Below are positions 27,081 through 36,733 of a stretch of 64,000 bases of DNA, piece after piece (the stretch's first letter is position 1; the number at the start of each line of letters is the position of its first letter). Source of the stretch: an uncultured Sphingomonadaceae bacterium (GTDB lineage: Bacteria > Pseudomonadota > Alphaproteobacteria > Sphingomonadales > Sphingomonadaceae). The stretch spans positions 1,921,501 through 1,985,500 of the forward strand of contig CANNCV010000001.1 of NCBI GenBank assembly GCA_947503245.1, in the 5' to 3' direction. The position numbers were made by a program, and so were the translations under genes. Below the pieces are notes generated by a model, which saw nothing but the letters and a program-made list of their open reading frames with translations, did not search any database and was not told where the DNA came from.

Positions 27081-28124
27081 TTAACCGTCATCCTCTGTTT
27101 CACGGCCGACCAGACGCAGCGCCTTAGCAGAGATTTGACGCAGTCCGCACCAATGCACCAAGGCTTCCTCACGCCCATGTGTGACCCAGACTTCGCGCGG
27201 ATTTACCTCGCAAATGGTGTCGGTCAATTCGGTCCAATCCGCATGGTCAGACAAGATGATAGGCAGTTCGACATTGCGTTGCCGCGCACGTTGTCGCACC
27301 CGCATCCAGCCAGACGCCATAGCGGTGATAGGGTCGGGCAAACGGCGCGACCAGCGATCATTCAATGCCGATGGCGGACACATAACTATATGGCCCTGCA
27401 TATCAGTCTTTTGCGCATCACTGACAGCGATTAACTCACCCAGATCGACGCCAAATTGCTCATAGAGGGTACACATCTTGGCAAGCGCGCCATGCAGAAA
27501 TATCGGCTTGTCATAACCCATGGCGCGCAGTTCCGAAATAACGCGCTGCGCCTTGCCCAGTGCATAAGCGCCGATTAGAACACAGCTTTCTGCATTGGTC
27601 TTTAGTGTATCCAACACTTTTTGCAGCTCATCCTGTGTTGGCGGATGATAAAATACCGGTAAGGCAAATGTCGCTTCGGTTATAAAAATATCGCAAGGTA
27701 CGACCTCAAACGGAGCACAGGTAGGATCACTGCGCCGCTTATAATCGCCAGTGACGACCACCGTTTCATCATTATATTCCAAGCGGATCTGCGCAGAACC
27801 AAGCACATGCCCGGCAGGGTGATAGCTGATGCTAACCGGCCCTAAGTGGAAAACCTCGCCATAGGCGACTGGGCATCCGGCATCATGGGTTGCATAGCGC
27901 AAATCCATAATCGCCAATGTTTCTGGGGTTGCATAAACACGTTGATGCCCGCTGCGTGCATGGTCCGCATGGCCATGGGTAACCAAGGCTGTCTCCACCG
28001 CGCGCATCGGGTCTATCCACGCATCTGCTGGCCTTACATAAATGCCATAAGGATGCGGTTCTATCCAATGCGCGTCATTTGTCGATTGCGTAACTATGTG
28101 CTGTGTTTGCCCAGATGCCATCAT
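27081..28124 (-). CDS. Ligase-associated DNA damage response exonuclease (MBL fold)
   Basis: The protein (347 residues) is a metallo-beta-lactamase-fold nuclease of the CPSF/SNM1-like branch. THGHADHARSGH (near residues 48-59) holds the first metal ligands, PAGHVLGSAQI and VVTGDYKRR supply the next, and a C-terminal THGREEALVHW block completes the site. It is annotated in many proteobacteria as ligase-associated exonuclease and always sits with the ATP-dependent ligase, as here (seven-base gap). It starts about 86 bases after the end of hemA on the same strand. The role in end processing before ligation is family knowledge. Confidence 0.93.
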   Translation of the reverse strand: MMASGQTQHIVTQSTNDAHWIEPHPYGIYVRPADAWIDPMRAVETALVTHGHADHARSGHQRVYATPETLAIMDLRYATHDAGCPVAYGEVFHLGPVSISYHPAGHVLGSAQIRLEYNDETVVVTGDYKRRSDPTCAPFEVVPCDIFITEATFALPVFYHPPTQDELQKVLDTLKTNAESCVLIGAYALGKAQRVISELRAMGYDKPIFLHGALAKMCTLYEQFGVDLGELIAVSDAQKTDMQGHIVMCPPSALNDRWSRRLPDPITAMASGWMRVRQRARQRNVELPIILSDHADWTELTDTICEVNPREVWVTHGREEALVHWCGLRQISAKALRLVGRETEDDG

Positions 28125-28210
28125 GACAAGATGGGATCAATCTTGGCAATTCCAAGAACATTATTGGTACATTGCAGCCCAACGTGAAAAATTTATCGAA
28201 AGATTATGCT

Positions 28211-29467
28211 TTAGGCCGCTTGTTTAAGATCAAGCTCCAAACGGTCCCATATCTCAAGCAGGCCCTTGGTTAGTTCAACCATCATTGCTTCGTCATGAGC
28301 GGGGCCAGGAGTGAACCGTAGTCTTTCTGTCCCACGCGGCACTGTCGGGAAGTTGATGGGTTGGACATAAACGCCATAATCTGAAAGCAAGATATCACTG
28401 ATCTGCTTTGCTTTGACCGGATCACCAACCATCAACGGCACGATATGCGTCTCGCTTTTCATCACCGGCAATCCGGCATTTGCGAAAAGTGTTTTCAACC
28501 TTTCTGCTGCTGCGTGCTGCCCTTTGCGCTCAACATCCGATTGTTTGAGATGGCGCACGCTTGCCAAAGCACCGGCCACCAATACGGGGGACAGGCTTGT
28601 GGTGAAAATAAAGCCGGGCGCGTAAGAGCGGATAACATCAATAATTTTCTTATCCGCAGCAATATAACCGCCCATTACGCCAAAGGCTTTCCCCAAAGTT
28701 CCTTCGATAATGGTGATGCGCTCAGCCGCCTCATCGCGTTCTGATATACCGCCACCACGCGTGCCATACATGCCCACCGCATGAACTTCATCAATATAGG
28801 TCAGCGCATTATATTTATCAGCCAGATCACAAATCTCGTGGATCGGCGCAACGTCGCCATCCATGGAGTAGACGCTTTCAAAAGCAATCAACTTGGGCAC
28901 ATCCGGGTCAGCCGCGGCCAGCAGTTCTTCCAGATGCTCCATATCATTATGGCGGAAGACATGCTTTTCACAGCCGGCATTGCGAATGCCCGCAATCATA
29001 GACGCATGGTTTAGTTCATCAGAAAAGATAATGCAGCCCGGCAGGATTTTGGCCAAAGTCGACAGCGTCGCATCATTGGAAACATAGCCGGACGTAAATA
29101 ATAAAGCCCCATCTTTGCCGTGCAGATCGGCCAGCTCATTCTCCAGATCAACATGATAATGTGTGTTGCCGCCAATATTGCGCGTGCCGCCTGACCCTGC
29201 GCCAACATCGTGCAATGCATCTTCCATCGCAGTAACAACTTTGGGATGCTGCCCCATGGTCAGATAATCATTGGAACACCAGACGGTGACCGGTTTCGGG
29301 CCGTTATGACCACCAAAGCAACGTGCATTAGGGTAAGAGCCCTTATTCCGCAAAATGTCGATGAAAACTCTGTATCGACCTTCTTTATGTAAGCGATCAA
29401 TGGCTTTATCGAACACCAAATCATAGTTCACGGCAGCACGCTCCTCGAGCCGGTTTATCATCGTCAT
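28211..29467 (-). CDS. hemA: 5-aminolevulinate synthase
   Basis: This PLP enzyme condenses glycine and succinyl-CoA to 5-aminolevulinate, the first step of tetrapyrrole synthesis in alphaproteobacteria. [43 protein letters not shown] and the lysine motif [14 protein letters not shown] (Lys near 255-260) are all intact, with normal length (418 residues). Three in-frame starts exist close together: GTG 29473, ATG 29467 and ATG 29461. I use ATG 29467. A 14-base perfect palindrome (29474-29487) lies directly upstream and covers the expected ribosome binding site, where no good Shine-Dalgarno sequence is seen. Succinyl-CoA supply links it loosely to the propionate module further on. Confidence 0.97.
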   Translation of the reverse strand: MTMINRLEERAAVNYDLVFDKAIDRLHKEGRYRVFIDILRNKGSYPNARCFGGHNGPKPVTVWCSNDYLTMGQHPKVVTAMEDALHDVGAGSGGTRNIGGNTHYHVDLENELADLHGKDGALLFTSGYVSNDATLSTLAKILPGCIIFSDELNHASMIAGIRNAGCEKHVFRHNDMEHLEELLAAADPDVPKLIAFESVYSMDGDVAPIHEICDLADKYNALTYIDEVHAVGMYGTRGGGISERDEAAERITIIEGTLGKAFGVMGGYIAADKKIIDVIRSYAPGFIFTTSLSPVLVAGALASVRHLKQSDVERKGQHAAAERLKTLFANAGLPVMKSETHIVPLMVGDPVKAKQISDILLSDYGVYVQPINFPTVPRGTERLRFTPGPAHDEAMMVELTKGLLEIWDRLELDLKQAA

Positions 29468-29473
29468 GGCCAC

Positions 29474-29487
29474 ACTCTGCGCAGAGT
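29474..29487. promoter_or_regulatory. 14-bp perfect palindrome in the hemA initiation region
   Basis: ACTCTGCGCAGAGT is a perfect palindrome that ends six bases before the preferred hemA ATG. Its position would let a bound protein, or a folded mRNA, block translation or transcription. No regulator is known to me that uses this exact site, so this is a candidate operator only. Confidence 0.35.
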
Positions 29488-29599
29488 CGGCTCATTTCGA
29501 AGCTTGCTTTGCCCCAAAACCGCCAGCAGTGCCAAGTGATTTATATATTCACACTTATCGAATGTTTTAATGGGCAAGAGGTTCCCGCCATCAACAAGA

Positions 29600-30430
29600 T
29601 TATGGCGCGAAGGGGAAGAATGCTGTTTGCGAAAATCCTCTGCTTTTGAGGGCCAAGGAATAGCTCTCCAACTGCTTGATGTCCGATGTGCTGATAAAAA
29701 GGTCGGGTCGCTTTGTGATATTTGGGTCTCTCTGCAATTGGTTACTGCGCTGCAAAAGTGTTGTGATGCGTCTTGCAATACCCTGTGCACCATCAATCAA
29801 CTGGCAACCTCTTGGCAACAATTCGGCCAGTTCCTCTCTTAGAAAAGGAAAGTGCGTACATGATAGCACCAGCACATCCATTGCGTGAAAAGAGGGATGG
29901 TCCATCATAGGAGTGATGGTGGAACGCAATTGACCCATATCAATGATCTCTTCGCGCATTTTGGCCTCCGCAAGGGTGACCAGACCAGCGGCGCCATAAT
30001 GAATAATATCGGCGCCCGGTGCAAATTGCTGCGCCAGATTGGCAACATAAGGCTGGCGCACAGTGGCTTGAGTGCCCAACACGCCGATAATGTTGCTTTT
30101 GCTGATGCCGGCTGCCGGTTTGATCGCCGGAACGGTACCAACAATAGGAATATCGACAATATTGCGCACAGCATCCAATGCTATGGTTGACGCAGTGTTA
30201 CAGGCAATGGTGATAATTGCAGGGTTATACGCCTTTGCGAGCTGCGCCAATAGGGCAGGCAGTCGGTCAACGATCTCGCTCTCCGTCTTAGTGCCATATG
30301 GAAAGCCTGCATAATCAGCGACATAGACTTGTTGATGGTGAGGCAGATGCGCCCGTACAGCATCCGCTATCGACAATCCGCCCATGCCGGAATCAAGAAA
30401 CAATAATGGCCGTTCATCCGCACTGTGCAT
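29600..30430 (-). CDS. murI: Glutamate racemase
   Basis: MurI interconverts L- and D-glutamate and supplies D-Glu for peptidoglycan. The protein has 276 residues. DSGMGGLSI (13-21) is the substrate loop; the two catalytic cysteines are Cys77 (IACNTAST) and Cys191 (LSCTHFPF). YADYAGFPYG follows the usual D..PYG pattern. It is upstream of hemA on the same strand with a 126-base gap and divergent from plsY across 159 bases. Nothing unusual is seen in the enzyme itself; D-alanine is provided by alr elsewhere in the window. Confidence 0.96.
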   Translation of the reverse strand: MHSADERPLLFLDSGMGGLSIADAVRAHLPHHQQVYVADYAGFPYGTKTESEIVDRLPALLAQLAKAYNPAIITIACNTASTIALDAVRNIVDIPIVGTVPAIKPAAGISKSNIIGVLGTQATVRQPYVANLAQQFAPGADIIHYGAAGLVTLAEAKMREEIIDMGQLRSTITPMMDHPSFHAMDVLVLSCTHFPFLREELAELLPRGCQLIDGAQGIARRITTLLQRSNQLQRDPNITKRPDLFISTSDIKQLESYSLALKSRGFSQTAFFPFAP

Positions 30431-30496
30431 ATTGCGGCTTTACGCATCATATATGCCATGTTCAACTATGGCTCGCTTATTATCACGACAAACATG

Positions 30497-30516
30497 CCTG
30501 CCTATTATTCGGCAGG
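30497..30516. other. Hairpin in the murI-plsY divergent gap
   Basis: CCTGCC and GGCAGG are exact inverted copies with an eight-base A/T-rich loop. There is no T run on either side, and both neighbouring genes point away, so it is not a terminator. It may be an operator or a 5' UTR hairpin of plsY. Confidence 0.35.
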
Positions 30517-30589
30517 TCACATCTTGCTCCTTTGTGCTTGCTGGCTTATCCTGCTTATTCAAGAAACAGTTATAGCCAGGAAATAATGC

Positions 30590-31198
30590 ATGTTTGATCA
30601 ACCGACACTCTGGCTTTCTGCCATGCTCGGCTATTTTCTTGGCGCAATTCCTTTTGGCATTATTTTGACACGTATAACCGGTGCGGGCGATCTGCGCAGT
30701 ATCGGTTCGGGAAATATCGGAGCAACCAATGTTCTGCGCACAGGGCGCAAAGGATTGGCCGCAGCAACTTTATTGCTGGATATGTTGAAGGGCACAATGG
30801 CTGTTCTTTTAGCACGGATGATATGGCCAGAGGCTGATATCAATATCACCTTGGCCGCCGCGGCTGGCGCTTTTATTGGTCATTGTTATCCGGTCTGGCT
30901 AAAATTTGACGGCGGCAAGGGCGTAGCAACATTGCTGGGGGTGTGTTTGGGTTTGGATTGGCCATTAGGGCTTATCTTCGCGCTGGTTTGGCTGGGTACA
31001 TTGGCCATATCGCGCTATTCTTCACTATCAGGCATATTGGCATCACTCATCACGCCTTTGGCGGCCTATTTGCTCGGGCTTACCAATGTTGCGCTGCTTC
31101 TCATTGCCTGCGCAGTGCTGCTAATGTGGAAGCATATGCCGAATATACAGCGTCTTATTGCAGGTGAAGAGCCCAAAGTGGGTGCTGCTAAAAAATGA
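30590..31198 (+). CDS. plsY: Acyl-phosphate:glycerol-3-phosphate acyltransferase
   Basis: PlsY is the inner-membrane enzyme that transfers the acyl group from acyl-phosphate to glycerol-3-phosphate, the first acylation in phospholipid synthesis. The 202-residue protein has at least five hydrophobic helices. The three conserved cytosolic/periplasmic motifs are visible: [16 protein letters not shown] (about 42-57), [18 protein letters not shown] (about 103-120) and the later TNVALLL region. AGGA eight bases before the ATG at 30590 is the ribosome binding site. PlsX, its usual partner, is not in the window. dprA follows after 16 bases. Confidence 0.96.
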   Translation: MFDQPTLWLSAMLGYFLGAIPFGIILTRITGAGDLRSIGSGNIGATNVLRTGRKGLAAATLLLDMLKGTMAVLLARMIWPEADINITLAAAAGAFIGHCYPVWLKFDGGKGVATLLGVCLGLDWPLGLIFALVWLGTLAISRYSSLSGILASLITPLAAYLLGLTNVALLLIACAVLLMWKHMPNIQRLIAGEEPKVGAAKK

Positions 31199-31214
31199 TG
31201 TGCCCATTTAGCTT

Positions 31215-32396
31215 ATGACTGGGGATTTCGACCTTAGCCCAGAGCAAATGGCGCAACTTATTTTGGCGCGTTCTCAAAATATAGGGCCGGTCACGTTTGC
31301 GCAATTGCTGCAACGTTTCGGCAGTGCCCAGCAAGCTCTAGCAGCATTACCCAATGTAAAAGGGAGGACAGGTAAGTCTCCTAAACTTGCCCTTCATGCT
31401 ATCATTGAGGCAGAAATAGCCTCTGTAAGACGGGCAGGGGCGCGCTATCTTTTTATGAGCGAACCGGATTATCCACCGCTCCTGCGCCACCTTGCCAATG
31501 CGCCGCCCATATTAATTGTGAAGGGTGACATCAGCCTGTTAACCCGCCCATCCATCGGGATTGTTGGCGCTCGCAATTCCTCTGCTGGTGCGAAAAAATT
31601 TGCTCATAAACTTGGGTTTGAAATCGCTGAACAGGGTTTGACCGTGGTTTCTGGACTTGCACGCGGTATTGATAGCGAGGCGCATAAAGGCGCAGTTGCC
31701 GCTGCGCATAGGGACCGGTCAAATTCGGCTGCTACAATCGGGGTTATCGCTTCGGGAATTGATATTGCCTACCCGCCAGAAAATGCTGAACTGCAAGAGC
31801 ATCTCGCCACTAACGCTCTGGTAGTGACGGAATATCCTCCCGGAAGCGAGCCTGTCGCTAGGCATTTTCCTTTTCGCAATCGCATCATTGCAGGGCTTTC
31901 TCTGGCAACCCTGGTTGTGGAAGCTGCGCCGCGATCAGGTTCACTCATCACTGCCAGACTTGCCAATGAGCTTGGCCGTCAAGTTCTGGCTATTCCGGGT
32001 TCCCCTCTCGATTCCCGTTCGGCAGGTTGTAACGGCCTTATTCGCGAAGGGGCTACTCTGGTGCGCGATGTCAGCGACATTGTTGAAGCCATAACACCCT
32101 TGCTAGAGGGCGATGCCTTGCCCGTCGCGCCCATGTTTCAGCAAGATGAAGAACTGTGCTTCGATGAACCCCAAGCACAAGAGGTGAAGCTAATGGGTGA
32201 GACGAGCATCATAGCGTCCGAGGAACGTAGAGACCATATTCGCAATCAACTCAGCCAAGTAGCCATATCGCCGGACGAGCTGTCTATATTGGCGGATTGC
32301 CCTATCGAAACAGTGAATGCTATTTTGGTGGAATTGGAGATTTTAGGGGAATGTGAAAGGGTCGCTGGCGGCAAGATTCGCGCAGCCTCATCATAG
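31215..32396 (+). CDS. dprA: DNA-processing protein DprA
   Basis: DprA loads RecA on incoming single-stranded DNA during natural transformation. The protein (393 residues) has an N-terminal helical region, the Rossmann-like core with GIVGARNSS (about 111-119), SGLARGIDSEAH (near 147-158), FPFRNRIIAGLS and PRSGSLITARLA, and a C-terminal winged-helix domain (about 330-393). A short polar insertion (HRDRSNSA) follows SEAHKGAVAAA. It is transcribed with plsY and probably topA; plsY-dprA-topA is a common proteobacterial order. Presence of dprA alone does not prove competence. Confidence 0.96.
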   Translation: MTGDFDLSPEQMAQLILARSQNIGPVTFAQLLQRFGSAQQALAALPNVKGRTGKSPKLALHAIIEAEIASVRRAGARYLFMSEPDYPPLLRHLANAPPILIVKGDISLLTRPSIGIVGARNSSAGAKKFAHKLGFEIAEQGLTVVSGLARGIDSEAHKGAVAAAHRDRSNSAATIGVIASGIDIAYPPENAELQEHLATNALVVTEYPPGSEPVARHFPFRNRIIAGLSLATLVVEAAPRSGSLITARLANELGRQVLAIPGSPLDSRSAGCNGLIREGATLVRDVSDIVEAITPLLEGDALPVAPMFQQDEELCFDEPQAQEVKLMGETSIIASEERRDHIRNQLSQVAISPDELSILADCPIETVNAILVELEILGECERVAGGKIRAASS

Positions 32397-32500
32397 CCTT
32401 TAACACATTATTACACAGGAAATGCTGGACGGATATTGAAAAAACGAATACCCGCCCCGTCTAATACGCGTAGAGTCTTAATTTGGGCAGGGAACAGCAT

Positions 32501-35092
32501 ATGCAGCTTGTGATTGTCGAATCGCCAGCAAAAGCGAAAACAATTGAAAATTATCTTGGCGGTGATTTTCGTGTTCTCGCCTCTTACGGACATGTTCGTG
32601 ATTTGCCACCAAAGGATGGGTCAGTGGACCCCGATGCCGGTTTTGAAATGACTTGGCAAAATTATGGCGATAAAACAAAGCAGCTAAAAGCCATAACCGA
32701 TCTCGCGAAAACCGCTGACCGCCTTGTTCTCGCAACTGACCCTGACCGTGAAGGTGAGGCGATTAGCTGGCACGTGCAGGAAGTCCTACGCAAACGGCGC
32801 GCTTTGCCAAAAAAAGTTGATCGCGTTACTTTTAACGCCATTACAAAACAGGCCGTTTTGGAAGCGATGGGCAAACCGCGCGCACTGGATGATGATTTGA
32901 TTGATGCCTATCGCGCTCGGCGGGCCTTGGACTATCTGGTTGGTTTTACGCTTTCACCCGTATTGTGGCGCAAATTGCCCGGTGCAAAATCCGCTGGTCG
33001 TGTTCAATCTGTTGCATTGCGCATGGTGGTTGAACGTGAACGTGAGATAGAAGCTTTTATCCCGCAGGAATATTGGTCAATCGCGGCCGATATGGAGCAG
33101 GACGGGCAAAAGTTTCAGGCGCGCTTGGTCAAGCTTGATGGCAATAAGATTGATAAGCTGACTCTAGGCAATAAAGGCGACGCAGAAACAGCGCGTAAGA
33201 AAGTTGCTGACAGCACATTCCGTGTTGAGGATATTGTCACCAAACCGCTAAAGCGTAACCCAGCACCACCATTCACAACCTCTACTTTGCAACAAGAAGC
33301 ATCACGCAAGCTGGGCTATTCAGCCAGCCATACCATGCGTTTGGCGCAGCAATTATATGAAGATGGTGCCATCACCTATATGCGTACCGATGGTGTGCAG
33401 ATGGATCATAGCGCCATTTCCGCTGCACGCAAAACCATCTCGGACCGCTATGACGGTGGTTACCTCCCAGAAAAACCACGTTTTTACAGCAGTAAGGCCA
33501 AGAACGCACAAGAAGCGCACGAGGCTATTCGTCCCACCAATTTCAATCGTGAAGCCGTTTCTAGCGGCGATCATGCCAAATTGTACGGCCTCATCTACAA
33601 ACGCGCATTGGCCTCACAAATGGCCACCGCTTTGCTAGAGCGGACCACCGTTACTTTGCGTGACGGCACAGGCCAGCATGAGCTGCGTGTAACGGGTCAG
33701 GTTGTGAAATTCCCCGGCTATCTTGCGCTTTATGAAGAGGGGCAGGATGATGCCAAGAGCGATGATGACGGTATTTTGCCGGCATTTTCCAAAGGCGATT
33801 GCCCGCGCTGTCATGATGTCACAGCAACTCAGCATTTTACGCAGCCACCACCGCGGTTCAGCGAAGCCAGCTTGGTGAAGGCTATGGAAGAGCGCGGCAT
33901 TGGCCGTCCTTCCACCTATGCCTCTGTTTTGCAGGTGCTTAAAGACCGTGATTATGTAAGAATTGAGAAAAATCGCTTTTTTGCAGAAGAAAGCGGCCGA
34001 TTGCTTACAGCATTTCTAGAACGTTTCTTCCCGCGTTATGTAGAATATGACTATACTGCAGGCTTGGAAGAGCAGCTGGATGATGTCAGTGGCGGCCGTG
34101 AGGATTGGCAGAAATTGCTCAGCGAATTTTGGCGCGATTTTAAGCCAAAAACCGATGAAGTGATGGAGCAAAAACCGTCTGATATCACCAAAGAGCTTGA
34201 TATATTTCTTGAGCCATTTCTGTTTCCTGCAAAGGAAGATGGCAGTGATCCTCGCGCCTGTCCGGCCTGTGCGGATGGCAAATTGGCATTGCGCGGCGGC
34301 CGTTATGGCGCCTTTGTAGCTTGCTCCAACTATCCAGAATGCAAATTCACGCGCAAATTCGCACAGCCCGGAGGCTCTGGCGATGATGCGGCGGCTTCTG
34401 GCCCGGTCGAAATGGGCGTTGACCCAGAAACTGGTGAGAAGGTTGAGCTAAAATCCGGGCGCTTTGGCCCTTATTTTGAACGCGGTGAAGGTAAGGAAGC
34501 CAAACGCGCTTCACTCCCCAAGGATTTGCCGCGTGAAGACCTTGATTTGGAATGGGCGCTGAAATTGCTATCATTGCCGCGCACCATTGGCGATCATCCA
34601 GACACTGGCAAAGAAATTAAAGCTGCTATAGGGCGTTATGGCCCATATCTCATCCATGATGGTAAATATGCCAAATTGGAATCCACCATGGATGTTTTTG
34701 AAACTGGCATGAATGCTGCCGTTGCAAAACTTGCGGATGCTGCGAAACGGCCGGGTAGGGGCCGCACAGCTGCTGAGCCTCTCAAGATATTGGGCAAGAA
34801 CCCTGAAAGCGATGCCGAGATTAAGGTGATGGATGGCCGTTATGGACCTTATGTTACCGATGGCAGCGTCAATGCGACCATTCCAAAGGATAAGGACAAG
34901 GACGCTATTACGCTGGAAGAAGCCATCGCGTTGATTGCTGAACGCGCCGCAAAAGCGCCTGCGAAGAAGAAGCGCAAAGCACCAGCAAAGAAAAAGGCAC
35001 CAGCAAAGAAGAAAGCGACGGCTAAAAAACCAGCGGCCAAGAAGAAGGCCCCTGCCAAAAAAACACCAGCAAAAAAGCCAGAGGCTGAATAG
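32501..35092 (+). CDS. topA: DNA topoisomerase I
   Basis: TopA relaxes negative supercoils by single-strand passage. The Toprim domain opens the protein (VIVESPAKAKTIENYL; ATDPDREGEAISWH). The catalytic tyrosine is in AITYMRTDG near residue 293. A four-cysteine zinc ribbon lies in the C-terminal part (CPACADGKLALRGG...CSNYPEC), and repeated GRYGPY-type units follow. The last 50 or so residues are almost only Lys, Ala and Pro (repeats of APAKKK), a histone-H1-like tail. I use the ATG at 32501 because GGGCAGGGA sits just before it and MQLVIVESP is the usual beginning; a TTG at 32483 would add six residues. Confidence 0.97.
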   Translation: MQLVIVESPAKAKTIENYLGGDFRVLASYGHVRDLPPKDGSVDPDAGFEMTWQNYGDKTKQLKAITDLAKTADRLVLATDPDREGEAISWHVQEVLRKRRALPKKVDRVTFNAITKQAVLEAMGKPRALDDDLIDAYRARRALDYLVGFTLSPVLWRKLPGAKSAGRVQSVALRMVVEREREIEAFIPQEYWSIAADMEQDGQKFQARLVKLDGNKIDKLTLGNKGDAETARKKVADSTFRVEDIVTKPLKRNPAPPFTTSTLQQEASRKLGYSASHTMRLAQQLYEDGAITYMRTDGVQMDHSAISAARKTISDRYDGGYLPEKPRFYSSKAKNAQEAHEAIRPTNFNREAVSSGDHAKLYGLIYKRALASQMATALLERTTVTLRDGTGQHELRVTGQVVKFPGYLALYEEGQDDAKSDDDGILPAFSKGDCPRCHDVTATQHFTQPPPRFSEASLVKAMEERGIGRPSTYASVLQVLKDRDYVRIEKNRFFAEESGRLLTAFLERFFPRYVEYDYTAGLEEQLDDVSGGREDWQKLLSEFWRDFKPKTDEVMEQKPSDITKELDIFLEPFLFPAKEDGSDPRACPACADGKLALRGGRYGAFVACSNYPECKFTRKFAQPGGSGDDAAASGPVEMGVDPETGEKVELKSGRFGPYFERGEGKEAKRASLPKDLPREDLDLEWALKLLSLPRTIGDHPDTGKEIKAAIGRYGPYLIHDGKYAKLESTMDVFETGMNAAVAKLADAAKRPGRGRTAAEPLKILGKNPESDAEIKVMDGRYGPYVTDGSVNATIPKDKDKDAITLEEAIALIAERAAKAPAKKKRKAPAKKKAPAKKKATAKKPAAKKKAPAKKTPAKKPEAE

Positions 35093-35101
35093 GTCTCAAT
35101 A

Positions 35102-35141
35102 TTGGATCGGAACAGTGGATTTTAGCGCTGTTCAAGTCCAA
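35102..35141. terminator. Bidirectional hairpin between topA and era
   Basis: TTGGATCGGAACAG (35102-35115) and CTGTTCAAGTCCAA (35128-35141) pair at 11 of 14 positions around a 12-base loop containing TTTT. The structure spans the short convergent gap and the last codons of era. It lacks a strong T run, so it is a candidate bidirectional terminator rather than a clear one. Confidence 0.45.
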
Positions 35142-36054
35142 TTTCGCGGTAAATATCGGCGCTATCCCGCCAGTTTTCCTCTACCCGCACATGCAGGTAA
35201 AGATGGACTTTGCCGCCCAGATGCTCTGACAATTGGTTGCGCGATGCTGCGCCAATTTCTTTGATCATACTGCCGCCCTTGCCCAAGATAATGGCGCGCT
35301 GGGTTGGTCGCTCAACCAAGATTTGCTGATGTATCTCAACCGAACCATCTTTGCGCTCTTCATACTTTTCTGTGCGAATGGCGCTAGCATAGGGCAGCTC
35401 TGAATGCAGGCGATGATATAGCTGTTCACGCGTTACCTCGGCAGCGAACAACCTTTGGCTGACATCGCTCACTTGATCTTCAGGGTAATGCCATTCACTA
35501 AGCGGCATATTGTCACGCAGATATTCGCGTAAAGGATCCAATCCTTCGCCGGAAAGACTGTTTGTGAAGAAAATTTGTGTTGGTGCAATGTCTTCCTGCA
35601 GGCTGTTTGCCAGATCAAGCAATTGCGGCTTTGGTGTCTGGTCAACCTTGTTGAGCACCAAAATAACCGGACATTCAGCCCGCGACGCCAATTGGGCAAT
35701 CATCTCGCTGTGCTTTTCCGTCTTGCGGCTGGCATCACGAATAATCATCACCAGATCAGCGCCTTCAAGACTATCGCTGGCGGCACTAACCATAGAACGG
35801 TCAAACCGGTCATTGCCTTTGAATATGCCAGGCGTATCAAGCAGCAGCACCTGACTATGGTCGAACAGAGCAATGCCTGTCATGCGAGTGCGTGTCGTTT
35901 GTGACTTTGCACTGGTAATGGCGACCTTTTGCCCCACCAGAGCATTGACCAAGGTGGACTTACCAGCATTAGGGGCACCAATCACGGCGACTGCGCCGCA
36001 TCTCTGTGGCTGTGCATTGGTCATTTTGTCATCCATTTTCTTATTATTTGTCAT
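35122..36054 (-). CDS. era: GTPase Era
   Basis: Era is the essential GTPase that binds the 3' end of 16S rRNA during 30S assembly. G1 is GAPNAGKST (26-34), G3 DTPGI, G4 NKVD, and the C-terminal KH domain carries ILGKGGSMIKEIG. Its start at ATG 36054 overlaps the end of rnc by 11 bases; ATGs at 36036 and 36024 are also possible and would remove a polar extension of six or ten residues. The lepB-rnc-era order is the classical one and both overlaps suggest translational coupling. Confidence 0.96.
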   Translation of the reverse strand: MTNNKKMDDKMTNAQPQRCGAVAVIGAPNAGKSTLVNALVGQKVAITSAKSQTTRTRMTGIALFDHSQVLLLDTPGIFKGNDRFDRSMVSAASDSLEGADLVMIIRDASRKTEKHSEMIAQLASRAECPVILVLNKVDQTPKPQLLDLANSLQEDIAPTQIFFTNSLSGEGLDPLREYLRDNMPLSEWHYPEDQVSDVSQRLFAAEVTREQLYHRLHSELPYASAIRTEKYEERKDGSVEIHQQILVERPTQRAIILGKGGSMIKEIGAASRNQLSEHLGGKVHLYLHVRVEENWRDSADIYREIGLEQR

Positions 36055-36733
36055 ATTGCGCCAGAAAGGCCTTTGCGGCGGCAGTTTCGGCCAATTGCTT
36101 GCTAGAGCCTGTGGCCTCTACAGAACCGACATTGGCGATGCTGACCTGTATGGTGAACTGCAAAGCATGGTGCGGCCCGCTACGATCCAGCATTGTATAT
36201 TCCGGCATCTGGCGGCGATTGGCGGCGGCCCATTCTTGTAACAGCGATTTAGGGTGCTTGCTGGCGGCACTATCCTGTTTGATGCTGTCAAGCCAATGAG
36301 CTACCACAAAATCATTCGCAGCATCAAAACCCTGATCGATATAAATCGCGCCGATCAATGCTTCGATGACATCGCCCAAAATATTGGTGCTATCACGCGC
36401 ACCATCATCACGCGCTTGCTTACCGAGCATGATGTGCGGCCCAAGATTGAGCTTGCGGGCAATCTCTGCACAATGTTGACGAGATACCAAGCGGTTGAGA
36501 CGTACTGATAATGCGCCTTCCGCTTCTTTTGGAAAGTCGCGGTACAGCCTGTCGGTTATGACCAGTGCCAATACGCGATCACCCAGAAATTCAAGGCGCT
36601 GATAGTCCGTGCTTTTCCCTGCACTGCCATGCGTAAATGCTGCCACATACAAATCGGGCTTATTGGCGGCAATGGATAGCGTATCTTTAAGATAAGCCTG
36701 TAAAGACTGAATATCAGATGATGGAGCGCTCAA
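36044..36733 (-). CDS. rnc: Ribonuclease III
   Basis: RNase III cleaves double-stranded RNA in rRNA precursors and mRNAs. The signature QRLEFLGD (45-52) and DVIEALIGAIYID with the second acidic pair are intact, and a double-stranded RNA-binding domain forms the C-terminal 70 residues. The open frame reaches 36793, but I place the start at the TTG at 36733. It overlaps the lepB stop as TTGA, gives 229 residues (normal size) and begins MSAPSSDIQ; the upstream 20 residues would be read from lepB coding sequence. It lies between lepB and era in one operon. Confidence 0.93.
   Translation of the reverse strand: MSAPSSDIQSLQAYLKDTLSIAANKPDLYVAAFTHGSAGKSTDYQRLEFLGDRVLALVITDRLYRDFPKEAEGALSVRLNRLVSRQHCAEIARKLNLGPHIMLGKQARDDGARDSTNILGDVIEALIGAIYIDQGFDAANDFVVAHWLDSIKQDSAASKHPKSLLQEWAAANRRQMPEYTMLDRSGPHHALQFTIQVSIANVGSVEATGSSKQLAETAAAKAFLAQYDK

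Noticed and set aside
34849-35058. Frame on the minus strand encoding a hydrophobic Ala/Phe-rich peptide
   Set aside because: It is the antisense reading of the Lys/Ala/Pro tail of topA; it is a codon-bias artefact rather than a membrane protein.
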